DNA from: Marinobacter sp. S6332
Lineage (GTDB): Bacteria; Pseudomonadota; Gammaproteobacteria; Pseudomonadales; Oleiphilaceae
DNA length: 64,000 nucleotides
Assembly (NCBI RefSeq): GCF_023016045.1
Contig: NZ_JALKAP010000004.1
Coordinates: forward strand, 355,328 to 419,327
Direction: 5' to 3'
The position numbers and the translations under genes were made by a program. This document shows positions 55,637 through 64,000 of the stretch, piece after piece; the first letter of the stretch is position 1; each line of letters begins with the position of its first letter. The notes beneath the pieces were generated by a model. That model worked only from the letters and a program-made list of their open reading frames with translations, was not told where the DNA came from and did no database searches.

Positions 55637-56182
55637 ATGGTAGCGCCAATCATTGGTCGCGGGCCGGATATGACCGGTCGAGTGAACACGAGCCCCACAG
55701 ATGCTAAGCCCGTAAGCCGGGTAACGGCTGACGCGAGAGTTGAAAAACAGGCGAGTATTCGTACACCAGCGGATGCCATCAATGTGATGCGCACCCGCAT
55801 GGAACAGCGGCTGCAAGAGGCTATGGGCGGCCAAAATAAAGCTGTTTCCGGAGCCGATAAATACGCTGCGCAGGCCCAGCCACCCTCTGCCTCTGATGTC
55901 GCTAGCGTTATCCTCGGGTTTGTGCAAAATCGTCTGCAGACAGAAGCGGACGGCGGCGCAGATATGGAAAAGCTGGCGGATTTAATGTCTCAGGCCAGAG
56001 CCGGCATTGAGCAAGGTTACGCCGAAGCCAGAGATCAAATCGTGGCGTTGGGCATGATGAATGAAACCCTTGGTGCAGAAATCGACAAAGGTTTTGATCT
56101 TATTCAGGATGGTCTTCTGAAGCTTGAGAAGATGTTTTTAGACAAAGATCCGGAAGTGGATACTCCCACAGAAACGGGCTAA
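55637..56182 (+). CDS. DUF5610-domain protein
   Basis: A 181-residue soluble protein. The N-terminus (MVAPIIGRGPDMTGRV) is polar and flexible; residues about 60-170 form the helical DUF5610-type domain (INVMRTRMEQRLQEAMG and VILGFVQNRLQTE). No signal peptide. Function unknown in the family. AGGAGGT 8 bases before ATG 55637 is very strong and sets the start. It is 103 bases after ydbL, so membership in that operon is uncertain. Confidence 0.7.
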   Translation: MVAPIIGRGPDMTGRVNTSPTDAKPVSRVTADARVEKQASIRTPADAINVMRTRMEQRLQEAMGGQNKAVSGADKYAAQAQPPSASDVASVILGFVQNRLQTEADGGADMEKLADLMSQARAGIEQGYAEARDQIVALGMMNETLGAEIDKGFDLIQDGLLKLEKMFLDKDPEVDTPTETG

Positions 56183-56209
56183 ATTTGTTCGTTCGACGCT
56201 AAACTCAGT

Positions 56210-56923
56210 TTAGACTTGTTGGCGAAACAGCATAGCTTTGATGCGGCCGATTTGTTTCATGGGGTTGAGACCTTTCGGGCAATAGGCCGTGCAATTGCCT
56301 ATCCCTCTGCAGCGAAACACGCTGAAAGGGTCCTCAAGCTTTGCCAGCCTTTCTGCCGTTGCTGTATCTCGGGAATCGAGTAAAAAACGGTGGGCCTGCA
56401 ATAAGCCTGCGGGCCCAACGTATTTTTCCGGGTTCCACCACCAAGACGGACAAGCAGACGAACAGCAGGCGCATAGAATGCACTCGTAAAGGCCATCCAG
56501 TTTGGCGCGATCTTCGGGGCTTTGGAGTCGTTCAATCGCTGGCCGAGGTGAGTCATTGATTAACCACGGCTGAATGCTTTTATATTGTTTGAAGAATAAC
56601 GTCTGATCCACCACCAAGTCGCGGATAACCGGCATACCGGGTAGCGGTCGGATAACAAGTTTGTTTGACTTGCCCAAGACATCCGACACTCGTGTGATGC
56701 ACCCCAACCCGTTGCGACCGTTAATATTTAAACCGTCAGAGCCACAGACCCCCTCCCGGCAGGATCGGCGAAAAGAGAGCGTAGGGTCCATTACTTTCAG
56801 GTGTTCAAGAACGTCCAGCACCATGCGCTTGCGGTAGCTTGCGTCTACTTCCACGTCTTGAACATATGGAGTATCGTCGGTTTCTGGGTTGTACCGGTAG
56901 AGCTGTACAGTGATGTTATCCAT
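56210..56923 (-). CDS. Orphan succinate dehydrogenase iron-sulfur subunit-like protein
   Basis: A 237-residue SdhB/FrdB-type protein. A plant-type [2Fe-2S] domain has CREGVCGSDGLNINGRNGLGC; the C-terminal domain holds two further clusters (CILCACCSSACP and CRGIGNCTAYCPKGLNP), so all three centres look intact. Length equals that of SdhB. No sdhA, sdhC or sdhD lies beside it; normally the four are one operon. It may be a second SdhB copy or serve another flavoprotein. It converges with the DUF5610 gene and is divergent from the hemerythrin-GGDEF-EAL gene. Confidence 0.85.
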   Translation of the reverse strand: MDNITVQLYRYNPETDDTPYVQDVEVDASYRKRMVLDVLEHLKVMDPTLSFRRSCREGVCGSDGLNINGRNGLGCITRVSDVLGKSNKLVIRPLPGMPVIRDLVVDQTLFFKQYKSIQPWLINDSPRPAIERLQSPEDRAKLDGLYECILCACCSSACPSWWWNPEKYVGPAGLLQAHRFLLDSRDTATAERLAKLEDPFSVFRCRGIGNCTAYCPKGLNPMKQIGRIKAMLFRQQV

Positions 56924-57138
56924 TGGACTATCCCTCTCAGCTGGCCAAAAGTGTGTTGGCTACAAAGTTCTAGCAAAAGCTTGAAAACTTTACCTACGAA
57001 TATGTCAATTCCATCAGCCAAATAATGGTTCACCGCAAGAACCATTTGCCGTGATTTGTAGAAAAGCGGTTGAAAAAAACCCTATAACTTAGGCTATGCT
57101 GATAGTTGCGCTTATTAACGAATTACAGGCCCTAAACC

Positions 57139-59124
57139 ATGTCTGATAACGACACTGCGGTTTTTGAAATTTTCCCGTGGAACCGGAATTTCGAAACGGG
57201 TATCGATGAGATCGACCAGCAACACAAAGTGTTGGTTGAAATTCTTAATCGGCTTGCCTGGTACTTCGCCTCTAGCACGTCAGAGCTTGAATGCGACCAT
57301 GTTCTGGAAGAGCTGCTCGCTTATGCGGCTTTCCATTTCAAAGCGGAAGAGGAGATATGGAGATCAGCACTGGGTGAGCAGGAAATGGTGCGCAATCACC
57401 ATGATGGCCACCAGCTCTTCTTTGTGCAGATTCAGATGTTTCGTTCCAGCAAAGAGCCTGAAGAAAAGGTTATGTCGGAACTGTTCAACTACCTTACCCG
57501 GTGGCTTGCCTTTCATATTCTGGAATCAGACCGTCGAATGGCCCTAACTATCAAGGCAGTTGAGCGTGGCCTGTCGATTCCTGAAGCGAGAAAGGAGGTC
57601 GACAGCCAGTTGAGCGGTTCTGTATCGGTGATGGTTTCGGCTTTGCTGGAGATTTACGGCAAGCTCTCTTCAAGCACCATACAATTGATGCGCGAAAAAA
57701 TGGCCCGGCTACGAGCCGAAGATGAGTTGGCACGGTTGCAGCACGATAAGTTGTCTGCTGCTCTTGAGCAGCAAGCGACTGATCACGAAGAGCAACTTCA
57801 GTTTCTGGCATACTCAGATCCGGTTACTGGCCTGATGAACCGCAATGGCATGCTCCGAGAAATTCGACATCTCATGCAGCAGGAACAGATACCCCGCGAG
57901 TCAGCTGCGCTGATTTCCATTGATTTAGATAACTTCCACAAAGTGAATGCCCGCTTCGGTGAAGAATGTGCTGACCGCTTGCTCGGGGTGCTCGCAAGGC
58001 GTTGGAAAGATGCCATGGTCCAAGGTGGCCAACTCGCGCGGATTAGTGGGGACGAGTTTGTTGTGCTGCTGATGGACAGCGATAAGGTGGAAGCCCAATT
58101 AACTGCGCTAAAGCTTACCGCAGAACAACCGTTTATTCTTGATGGTGGCAGCACTTCCATGGCATTCACGGCAGGGATTGTCCGTTTCCCCCATGATGGA
58201 GCAGGTGATGGGGATACGATTCTGCGACAGGCGGATCACACGCTATTTCGTGCCAAGCAAGAACAAAAAGGCAGTTGGCTGTTTTTAGATGCCGATGCAC
58301 AACGCCAGTCTGTGGCGCGTCAGCAGCTTCTCGCGGATGTTCGAGAAGGGCTAATAGATAACCAGTTTCTGCTGCTTTACCAACCTAAAGTTTGCCTCCG
58401 TTCAGGCAGGGTAATTGGTGTAGAAGCGCTAATTCGATGGGAACATCCGGATAAGGGTATGTTGAGTCCCATACACTTTTTACCGGCACTGGAACACCAC
58501 CCTCTGATGATTGATATCGGAGATTGGGTTATTGATCAGGCTCTTCAGCAGATGAGTGTTTGGGATAGCGAAGGCCTGGCTCTGAATGTGGGTGTAAATA
58601 TTGCCGCCGTACACCTTCAGCATCCGGATTTTGTTTCGCGATTGGCCCGGGCATTGGACTGTTATCCTCAAGTAGCTCCACATCGGCTAGATCTGGAAAT
58701 TTTGGAAACTGCAGCCCTTGGTGAACTCGATAAAGCAAGTGATATCATCCGGGACTGCCAAAGCTTGGGTGTAACCTTTTCTCTGGACGATTTTGGCACT
58801 GGGTATTCTTCGCTTTCCTACCTCAAACAATTGCCGGTAAACACCTTGAAAATAGACCAGGGGTTTGTAAACGGCGCACTCTCGAATGCCGACGATATTG
58901 CTATTCTTAAAGGCATAATCGGCCTTTCCCATGCGTTTGACAGAAAACTCGTGGCGGAAGGGGTTGAGACCATGGAGCATGGCGAGCTCCTGATTCGACT
59001 TGGCTGCTATGATGCGCAGGGTTACGCCATTGCCAGACCCATGAAACCGGAGAAAATTGCAGCTTGGAAAAAACAATGGCGACCCTATCCTGAATGGTCT
59101 GCCGGAGAAACAATAAAACAATGA
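57139..59124 (+). CDS. Hemerythrin-GGDEF-EAL cyclic-di-GMP protein
   Basis: A 661-residue soluble protein: bacteriohemerythrin (about 10-140; iron ligands in DQQHKVLVE, FHFKAEEEIW, HHDGHQLFF and FHILESDR), a linker helix, a GGDEF domain (about 220-385) whose signature reads RISGDEFVV, and an EAL domain (about 400-650) with GVEALIRWEHP and DDFGTGYSSLSYLKQLP, including catalytic acids. The EAL part looks active as a c-di-GMP phosphodiesterase. The S-G-D-E-F variant may still be active or regulatory. The diiron domain suggests oxygen, redox or NO sensing. The stop overlaps the lldD-like ATG (59121-59124). Confidence 0.93.
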   Translation: MSDNDTAVFEIFPWNRNFETGIDEIDQQHKVLVEILNRLAWYFASSTSELECDHVLEELLAYAAFHFKAEEEIWRSALGEQEMVRNHHDGHQLFFVQIQMFRSSKEPEEKVMSELFNYLTRWLAFHILESDRRMALTIKAVERGLSIPEARKEVDSQLSGSVSVMVSALLEIYGKLSSSTIQLMREKMARLRAEDELARLQHDKLSAALEQQATDHEEQLQFLAYSDPVTGLMNRNGMLREIRHLMQQEQIPRESAALISIDLDNFHKVNARFGEECADRLLGVLARRWKDAMVQGGQLARISGDEFVVLLMDSDKVEAQLTALKLTAEQPFILDGGSTSMAFTAGIVRFPHDGAGDGDTILRQADHTLFRAKQEQKGSWLFLDADAQRQSVARQQLLADVREGLIDNQFLLLYQPKVCLRSGRVIGVEALIRWEHPDKGMLSPIHFLPALEHHPLMIDIGDWVIDQALQQMSVWDSEGLALNVGVNIAAVHLQHPDFVSRLARALDCYPQVAPHRLDLEILETAALGELDKASDIIRDCQSLGVTFSLDDFGTGYSSLSYLKQLPVNTLKIDQGFVNGALSNADDIAILKGIIGLSHAFDRKLVAEGVETMEHGELLIRLGCYDAQGYAIARPMKPEKIAAWKKQWRPYPEWSAGETIKQ

Positions 59125-60263
59125 TCACACCCGCAAACACAACGGATAACCGCAAAATCGCTAAAGCTCGACTGCCCCGGATGATGTTTGATTATTTTGA
59201 TGGTGGCGCCTTTTCAGAGCAAACCCTCAGAGAGAACACAGAGGACTTCCAGCGCCTGCATTTTCGCCAGAGAGTAATGCGAGACGTGTCCAGCGGTTCT
59301 GCCGCCACACGAATATTAGGCCAAGATGCTGCATTGCCACTGGCTCTTGCACCTGTGGGTCTCGCGGGCATGCTCGCCCGCAGGGGAGAAGTTCAAGTAG
59401 CCCGGGCAGCACAGAAAGGCGGAGTGTCCTTTTGTCTTAGCACTGTGTCGATTTGCTCATTGGAAGAAGTTGCTGCAGCCACTAATTCGGCTAATTGGTT
59501 TCAGCTTTATGTCCTCAAAGACCGGGGTTATTCAGAAGCCTTACTGAACCGTGCACATAAAGCCGGTTACTCCACTTTGGTGTTTACCGTAGATCTGCCT
59601 AAGTTGGGCGTGCGCTACCGGGACGTGCGAAACGGCATGAATGGCGGGCTATCGCCCTGGGGGAAAATTAAAAAACTGTCTGATCTGCTTTCCCACCCAC
59701 TATGGCTTTGGGATGTTGCAATCCAAGGTAAGCCTCTGACGTTCGGAAACCTCTCCGATGCCGTGCCTTCGGGTCGCAACCCTGAAGATTTCAAAGCTTG
59801 GGTAGACCAGCAGTTTGACGCCTCGGTCACTTGGAAAGATCTCGACTGGGTGCGACAGCATTGGCCGGGCAAGCTTGTTATCAAGGGGATTATGGACCCT
59901 GACGACGCCCGCTCAGCAGTGGATGTTGGTGCCGACGGCATTGTTGTTTCCAATCACGGTGGGCGGCAATTGGACGGCGCACCTTCAACCATCTCGGCTT
60001 TGCCTGCCATAGCAGGTGCCGTGTCCGGAAAAACCGAGATTCTTCTTGATGGCGGTATACAGTCTGGCCAAGACGTTATTCGTGCGCTTTGCCTTGGCGC
60101 AAACGCTTGCTTGGCGGGCCGTGCATGGGCCTATGCGCTGGCCGCTGGTGGCGAGGCAGCGGTCTGCCGAATGCTAGAAAACTTCCGCTATGAAGTAGAA
60201 CTGACCCTTGCACTCTTGGGTAAGAATTCGATAGAACAGTTGAGCTCGGATGATCTTATCTGA
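59121..60263 (+). CDS. FMN-dependent alpha-hydroxy-acid dehydrogenase (LldD-like)
   Basis: A 380-residue member of the L-lactate dehydrogenase/glycolate oxidase family, which oxidises L-2-hydroxy acids and passes electrons to quinone at the inner membrane. Visible: MMFDYFDGGAFSEQTLREN, the FMN region LALAPVGLAGMLARRGE, and the active-site stretch VVSNHGGRQLDGAPS with catalytic His and Arg, then LLDGGIQSGQDVI. ATG 59121 overlaps the stop of the c-di-GMP protein gene, so the longer frame starting at 59094 is rejected. Coupling to an oxygen/redox-sensing signalling protein is unusual. L-lactate is the likely but unproven substrate. Confidence 0.88.
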   Translation: MITPANTTDNRKIAKARLPRMMFDYFDGGAFSEQTLRENTEDFQRLHFRQRVMRDVSSGSAATRILGQDAALPLALAPVGLAGMLARRGEVQVARAAQKGGVSFCLSTVSICSLEEVAAATNSANWFQLYVLKDRGYSEALLNRAHKAGYSTLVFTVDLPKLGVRYRDVRNGMNGGLSPWGKIKKLSDLLSHPLWLWDVAIQGKPLTFGNLSDAVPSGRNPEDFKAWVDQQFDASVTWKDLDWVRQHWPGKLVIKGIMDPDDARSAVDVGADGIVVSNHGGRQLDGAPSTISALPAIAGAVSGKTEILLDGGIQSGQDVIRALCLGANACLAGRAWAYALAAGGEAAVCRMLENFRYEVELTLALLGKNSIEQLSSDDLI

Positions 60264-60284
60264 ACGATAAACGGAGGCTTGATG

Positions 60285-60647
60285 ATGGATATTCGAATCA
60301 AGAGAGCTTACGAAGGCGCCGCCCGCTCTGACGGCCCGCGCATATTAGTCGACAGAATATGGCCGCGTGGTGTTGCGAAGGAAGACGCAGGGCTTGAAGT
60401 CTGGTTGAAAGGGCTGGCACCCTCTACTGACTTGCGAAAGTGGTTTGGGCACGACTCTGAAAAATGGGAGGAATTTCGTCAGAGGTATTTGAAAGAGCTC
60501 AAGAAAGCAGAGGCCGCTGACGATCTGAACGAGCTGCAGTCGATTGTGAAGGAACACAAGCGCATAACCTTGGTGTTTGCGGCGAAGGACACAGAGCACA
60601 ATAACGCTGCAGCCCTTCGCGATTTCCTCAACAACGGCGATTTATAG
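60285..60647 (+). CDS. DUF488 family protein
   Basis: A 120-residue protein of the DUF488 (YeaO-like) family. The conserved front is IKRAYEG and DGPRILVDRIWPRG, followed by WLKGLAPSTDLRKWFGHD and the C-terminal VFAAKDTEHNNA. Function is not established. GGAGG ends 7 bases before ATG 60285, better spaced than the ATG 3 bases earlier. It begins 21 bases after the lldD-like gene, so it is in the same transcript, and its end overlaps the convergent trans-sulfuration gene by 6 bases. Confidence 0.85.
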   Translation: MDIRIKRAYEGAARSDGPRILVDRIWPRGVAKEDAGLEVWLKGLAPSTDLRKWFGHDSEKWEEFRQRYLKELKKAEAADDLNELQSIVKEHKRITLVFAAKDTEHNNAAALRDFLNNGDL

Positions 60648-61826
60648 CTGGCCAAGCGCCTGTTCAAGATCGGCTATCAAATCTTGCGCATCTTCCAGCC
60701 CCACAGACAGTCGCAGCATGCTGTCGGTTATGCCACGGCGTTCACGCTCCTCTTGGCTGATGCCGTGGTGGCTGGTAGCGCAGGGCTGGGACACCAGACT
60801 TTCAACTCCGCCTAGGCTGGTGGCCAGCAGGAAAACCCTCAGGCTGTCTGCGACTTTAACGGCTTGTTCCCGTCCTCCTTTGAGCTCAATCGTCAACACT
60901 CCGCCGAATCCGTCCATTTGCTGCGCAGCTAGTCTGTGGCCGTCAAAATCAGGTAGCCCCGGATAAAGCACTCGCTTTATCGCGGGGTGAGCTTCCATAG
61001 CGAGGGCAACGGCCATGGCATTCTCGTTGTGTTGCTTTACCCGCAGAGGCAGGGTTCTCAAGCTTCGAGAGAGAAGGGCGGCGGTTTCCGGCGCGATAAT
61101 CTGACCGAGGTTTTTGCGCCACAAAGCAACGGGCTTGATTCGGTCCGCCGAGGCCATTACTGCGCCAGCCGTGATATCGCTGTGGCCTCCAAGAAACTTG
61201 CTAGCACTGTGGAGGCTCAGGTCGGCACCTAATTCCAGTGGTCGCTGATTGATCGGCGAAGCAAAGGTGTTGTCAATGGCTAAAAGGGCGCCTTTAGCAT
61301 GGGCTTGCTGCGCCAACGTTTGGATATCCAATATGCTTAAGGTTGGGTTGGCAGGCGATTCGCAATATACCAGCATGCCGGACTTATTCAGAGCTGCGGC
61401 CAGCTGCTCCGGATCATGTTTCAATAGGAAGGTCACCGGAATCCCAAGGGGTTCCAGATGCTTAGTCAGCAACTCCTGTGTGCCGCCGTAAAGATCCCCA
61501 ACACACACAATACCGTGACGGCCGTGGGCGAAGAGCGCTGCTGAAATGGCTGCCATGCCTGAGGCAAAGGCAAGCGCATCTTCGGTACCTTCTAGGCCTG
61601 CAAGGCCTTGTTCCAGTTCCTGAATCGTGGGGTTGCTACCCCAGCGGGTGTAAAGATTACCTGGCGTGCGACCTTCAATAACCCCCTGTAACGAAGCCGT
61701 GTCTGCGAACCGGTAGGTGGTAGTGTTGTAAACCGGTGAGTAAGGACTGCCAAAACTGTCCTTATGGCGGCGATTATGGATGATTCGGGTTGCCATACCT
61801 TGATCGGACTTAGGCTCAGGTTGCAT
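60642..61826 (-). CDS. Cys/Met-metabolism PLP enzyme (cystathionine synthase/lyase family)
   Basis: A 394-residue gamma-family PLP enzyme of trans-sulfuration. Motifs: SPVYNTTTYRF, YTRWGSNPT (phosphate binding Tyr/Arg), ASGMAAISAA, the PLP Asp in AIDNTFASP, the Schiff-base lysine in HSASKFLGGHSD, and SLGGVESLVSQP at the C-terminus. It could be cystathionine gamma-synthase, cystathionine beta/gamma-lyase or an O-acylhomoserine sulfhydrylase; sequence alone does not separate these here. GGAGAG lies upstream of ATG 61826. It is divergent from the AEC transporter gene. Confidence 0.88.
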   Translation of the reverse strand: MQPEPKSDQGMATRIIHNRRHKDSFGSPYSPVYNTTTYRFADTASLQGVIEGRTPGNLYTRWGSNPTIQELEQGLAGLEGTEDALAFASGMAAISAALFAHGRHGIVCVGDLYGGTQELLTKHLEPLGIPVTFLLKHDPEQLAAALNKSGMLVYCESPANPTLSILDIQTLAQQAHAKGALLAIDNTFASPINQRPLELGADLSLHSASKFLGGHSDITAGAVMASADRIKPVALWRKNLGQIIAPETAALLSRSLRTLPLRVKQHNENAMAVALAMEAHPAIKRVLYPGLPDFDGHRLAAQQMDGFGGVLTIELKGGREQAVKVADSLRVFLLATSLGGVESLVSQPCATSHHGISQEERERRGITDSMLRLSVGLEDAQDLIADLEQALGQL

Positions 61827-62002
61827 GGGCTCTCCTTGCGGGCGAATGCGGTTTAGAAGATAAACGGGCAGCAGTGCGGCAATTATTTTGGCAGGGTTGG
61901 TGCGCCATGACCACTAGTGTTCCGTCTGATATGCTCCAAGGCTATTCGGTTAATCTACGGAATAGCTGTCCGTTATAAGTAAACGATGCTGGAGTATTCG
62001 GT

Positions 62003-62833
62003 ATGCCGGTTATGGTTCAGGCGCTGGTGCCTGTTTTTGCGCTGATTGTATTGGGGCACCTGTTCAGGCGTTGGACTTTCCCTTCTGTTGAGTTTTGGCC
62101 TCAGGCTGAGCGATTTACCTATTACGTGCTCTTTCCCGCCATGTTGGTTTTCAAGCTTGGGCAGGCCCGCTTGCCAGCTTCCGCCTACGGTGAGACGGCT
62201 CTATTGATTGGCTCAATGCTGCTGGCGATGACACTAGTGCTGGCTGTTACGCAGTTTTTCTGGCGCTGGAGCGGGCCGGTATTCTCCTCCGTCTATCAGG
62301 GCGCTATCCGGTTTAACTCCTACGTGGGTCTTGCGGCAGGGGGTATGCTGCTTGGCGATGACGGGCTATCACTCACCGCAATTGCGGTTGCCGTTATGGT
62401 GCCGCTGATAAATTTGCTGTGTATTCTCATGTTTTCTCTGGTGACCACAGACGGCCCTGCACGGCTGGGACCTGTGCTGCGGGCCATTGCATCAAACCCA
62501 CTGATTATAGGGTCGGTTCTCGGGGTAATTTGGAGCTATTTTGAGATTGGTTTTCACCCGCTTCTTGCAGGAACGCTTGAGCCACTGAGTAATCTGGCCT
62601 TGCCGATGGGGCTGATGACGGTTGGCGCTGGCCTGCAACTAAAGGCCTTGCGAGGCGGATCTGTGCCGTTTGTGGTGTCGTCCGTATTGAAATTGTTATT
62701 GTTTCCACTAATGGCCACGGGACTTGCCGTTCTTCTGGGGCTCGACGGCACGTTGGTTCAGGTGGCGATATTGCTGGCCACCCTCCCGACGGCCACCTCT
62801 GCCTATATTTTGGCTAGTGTAACGTTCGGTTAA
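62003..62833 (+). pseudogene. AEC-family transporter, C-terminus removed by IS630 insertion
   Basis: The first 271 codons encode an auxin-efflux-carrier-type membrane protein (hydrophobic segments throughout; TRFYG-like start VQALVPVFALIVLGH and NPLIIGSVLGVIW). At codon 272 the frame enters the left inverted repeat of an IS630-type element and stops after six further codons (SVTFG). Family members normally run to about 300-310 residues, so the last membrane helix is missing; it should lie beyond 64000. The protein may be unstable or inactive. Members carry malonate or other organic anions; substrate unknown. Confidence 0.85.
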
Positions 62834-62839
62834 TTCGCT
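62817..62839 (+). repeat. Left inverted repeat of the IS630-family element
   Basis: GTGTAACGTTCGGTTAATTC plus GCT. It contains the premature stop of the AEC gene (TAA at 62831-62833) and its last base is the end of the transposase stop codon. Confidence 0.9.
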
Positions 62840-63921
62840 CATTTATTATCAATTAAACTCAGCTTTGCCCGAGCCACTGACGTCATAATCGATTCTGCGC
62901 TTTTATGCCAACGGAACGGCTTTGCCAGTTTTTCGTTGTGAACCTTGATGAACTTTTTAATCGCAGACTTTAATTCGCCGACGCTGGTGAAAATACCGCG
63001 GTATAGGGCTCGTCGTTCCAGTTGGCCAAACCAACCCTCGACCGCATTCAGCCAGGAAGCGCTCGTGGGCGTGAAGTGCAGCTTGAACCGAGGGTGCTCG
63101 GCCAGCCAAGCTTTGACTTCCGGCGTCTTGTGAGTCGAGCTGTTATCCAAGATCAAGTGCAGATCCAGACCCTTCGGAGTTTCCCGGTCGATCTGTCGCA
63201 AGAAGTCTAAAAACTCCTTGGCTCGGTGACGCTGAGTGATTCGTCCGATCACCTGACCCGTCAGCGTATTGAATGCAGCGTACAGGCTGGTTGTGCCATG
63301 ACGTTTGTAATCATGTGTCTGTCGCTCAACTTGTCCCGGGCGAAGCTGTAATTTCGGCTGGGTTCGGTCAAGAGCCTGAATCTGGGTTTTTTCGTCAACA
63401 GACAGAACCAGTGCATTGTCCGGAGGATTCATATAAAGCCCGACAACATCGCACACTTTTTCAGCGAAGTGGGGATCGTTGCTGATCTTGAACGTTCTGA
63501 GCCGGTGCGGCTTCAAATCGGCTGCTTTCCAGATCTGGTGCACTTGCCAGCGCGTTACCCCGGCATGCTCTGCCATGAGACTGATACTCCAGTGTGTGGC
63601 CTCTTTCGGAACTTTATGGACTGTGTCGTCTAAAATTTTCTTGACGGTTTTACCGTCGAGTTTTCGAGGCTGGCCAGGTCGCGGCGCATCATGAAGCCCC
63701 TCAAGACCTCGATCACTGTAGCGTTTGCGCCACTTGAAGACCGTTTGGGTGCTAACCTGAAGAGACTCTGAGATTCCTTTTGGGGTCTGACCTTCATTCA
63801 GTAACAAAAGTATCCTGGCGCGTTGCGCCAGATGCTGGCTCAGCGTATTGGTTCGGCACCAACTTTCGAGTTCCAATTGATCGTTTACAGTCAGATTAAA
63901 TGGCGCTGCGGGTTTGGGCAC
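62839..63921 (-). CDS. IS630-family transposase
   Basis: A 360-residue DDE transposase. The N-terminal helix-turn-helix (ESLQVSTQTVFKWRKRY) and a second DNA-binding part (LMAEHAGVTRWQVHQIW) precede the catalytic core. First Asp is in LVLSVDEKTQIQALDR, second Asp in HLILDNSSTHKT, and the Glu in SWLNAVEGWFGQLERRA. All three acids are present and the frame is uninterrupted, so the protein should be active. The 76-base stretch between its start and the right repeat contains the promoter region. Confidence 0.95.
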   Translation of the reverse strand: MPKPAAPFNLTVNDQLELESWCRTNTLSQHLAQRARILLLLNEGQTPKGISESLQVSTQTVFKWRKRYSDRGLEGLHDAPRPGQPRKLDGKTVKKILDDTVHKVPKEATHWSISLMAEHAGVTRWQVHQIWKAADLKPHRLRTFKISNDPHFAEKVCDVVGLYMNPPDNALVLSVDEKTQIQALDRTQPKLQLRPGQVERQTHDYKRHGTTSLYAAFNTLTGQVIGRITQRHRAKEFLDFLRQIDRETPKGLDLHLILDNSSTHKTPEVKAWLAEHPRFKLHFTPTSASWLNAVEGWFGQLERRALYRGIFTSVGELKSAIKKFIKVHNEKLAKPFRWHKSAESIMTSVARAKLSLIDNK

Positions 63922-63974
63922 AATGGGAACCTTTTATTGCTGTTTGACGATTCCTATTATAACAAACATGCGCC

Positions 63975-63997
63975 AGCGAATTAACCGGACGAAACAC
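63975..63997 (-). repeat. Right inverted repeat of the IS630-family element
   Basis: The complement reads GTGTTTCGTCCGGTTAATTC plus GCT, matching the left repeat except at positions 5, 6 and 10. It is followed by TA and then G, the last base of the window. Confidence 0.9.
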
Positions 63998-64000
63998 TAG

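Larger units (their letters stand above)
62817..63997. mobile_element. IS630-family insertion sequence, complete
   Basis: A 1181-bp element bounded by 23-bp inverted repeats, left 62817-62839 and right 63975-63997. They match in 20 of 23 positions and share CGGTTAATTCGCT at the inner end. The bordering TA dinucleotides at 62815-62816 and 63998-63999 form the target duplication, and the flanks together read CTAG, the preferred site of IS630. One intact transposase gene fills it. It interrupts the AEC transporter gene. Confidence 0.92.

Overview
The window looks like chromosome of a marine, Marinobacter-like gammaproteobacterium. This rests on the Na+-pumping NADH dehydrogenase operon, the dusA, sthA and LapA-type secretion gene set, a sodium-dependent aromatic amino acid uptake and degradation cluster, two hemerythrin proteins and a moderate G+C content. 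The taxon is an inference from gene content; no rRNA or tRNA gene was seen.

Regions. (1) 1-6.1 kb, plus strand: end of nqrC, then nqrD, nqrE, nqrF, apbE and nqrM (Na+-NQR and its maturation factors), then soluble transhydrogenase sthA. (2) 6.1-10.8 kb, minus strand: dusA, transaldolase, a TerB-like protein, DAHP synthase and a glycerophosphodiesterase. (3) 10.8-18.5 kb: a patchwork reading as decayed mobile DNA beside dusA. It holds an integrase fragment, a tandem DsbA/HCCA-isomerase-like protein, two coupled hypothetical genes, an orphan PilU-like ATPase, an SOS-box-controlled operon of a zincin-like LPD1 (CLCA_X) protein followed by a umuC stub, and a coupled pair of small membrane proteins. 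A lipoprotein hydrolase closes the region. (4) 18.9-21.2 kb: a type II restriction-modification pair with overlapping genes.

(5) 21.2-40.6 kb: a surface-adhesion locus. A two-component system (AraC-type response regulator and 7TMR-DISM hybrid kinase) is divergent from a type I secretion operon. That operon encodes a TolC-OmpA fusion, a LapB-like ATPase, a LapC-like adaptor and a 3476-residue adhesin. (6) 40.6-45.2 kb: 5'-nucleotidase, alpha/beta hydrolase, hemerythrin, and a divergent LysR regulator and EamA exporter. (7) 45.2-52.1 kb: Lrp regulator, fused indolepyruvate ferredoxin oxidoreductase, aromatic aminotransferase and NSS transporter, a pathway that would import, transaminate and oxidatively decarboxylate aromatic amino acids.

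(8) 52.2-56.2 kb: ydbH-ynbE-ydbL envelope lipid-transport cluster and a DUF5610 protein. (9) 56.2-60.6 kb: an orphan SdhB-like protein, then a hemerythrin-GGDEF-EAL protein coupled to an lldD-like dehydrogenase and a DUF488 gene. (10) 60.6-64.0 kb: a trans-sulfuration enzyme and an AEC transporter gene cut by an intact IS630-family element. The right inverted repeat and duplicated TA of this element end exactly at the window edge.

The most unusual observations are the LexA-type box driving the zincin/umuC operon, the TolC-OmpA fusion exporting a giant adhesin with no visible LapG site, the coupled membrane-protein pair at 16.8-17.5 kb, and the hemerythrin/c-di-GMP/lactate-dehydrogenase operon.
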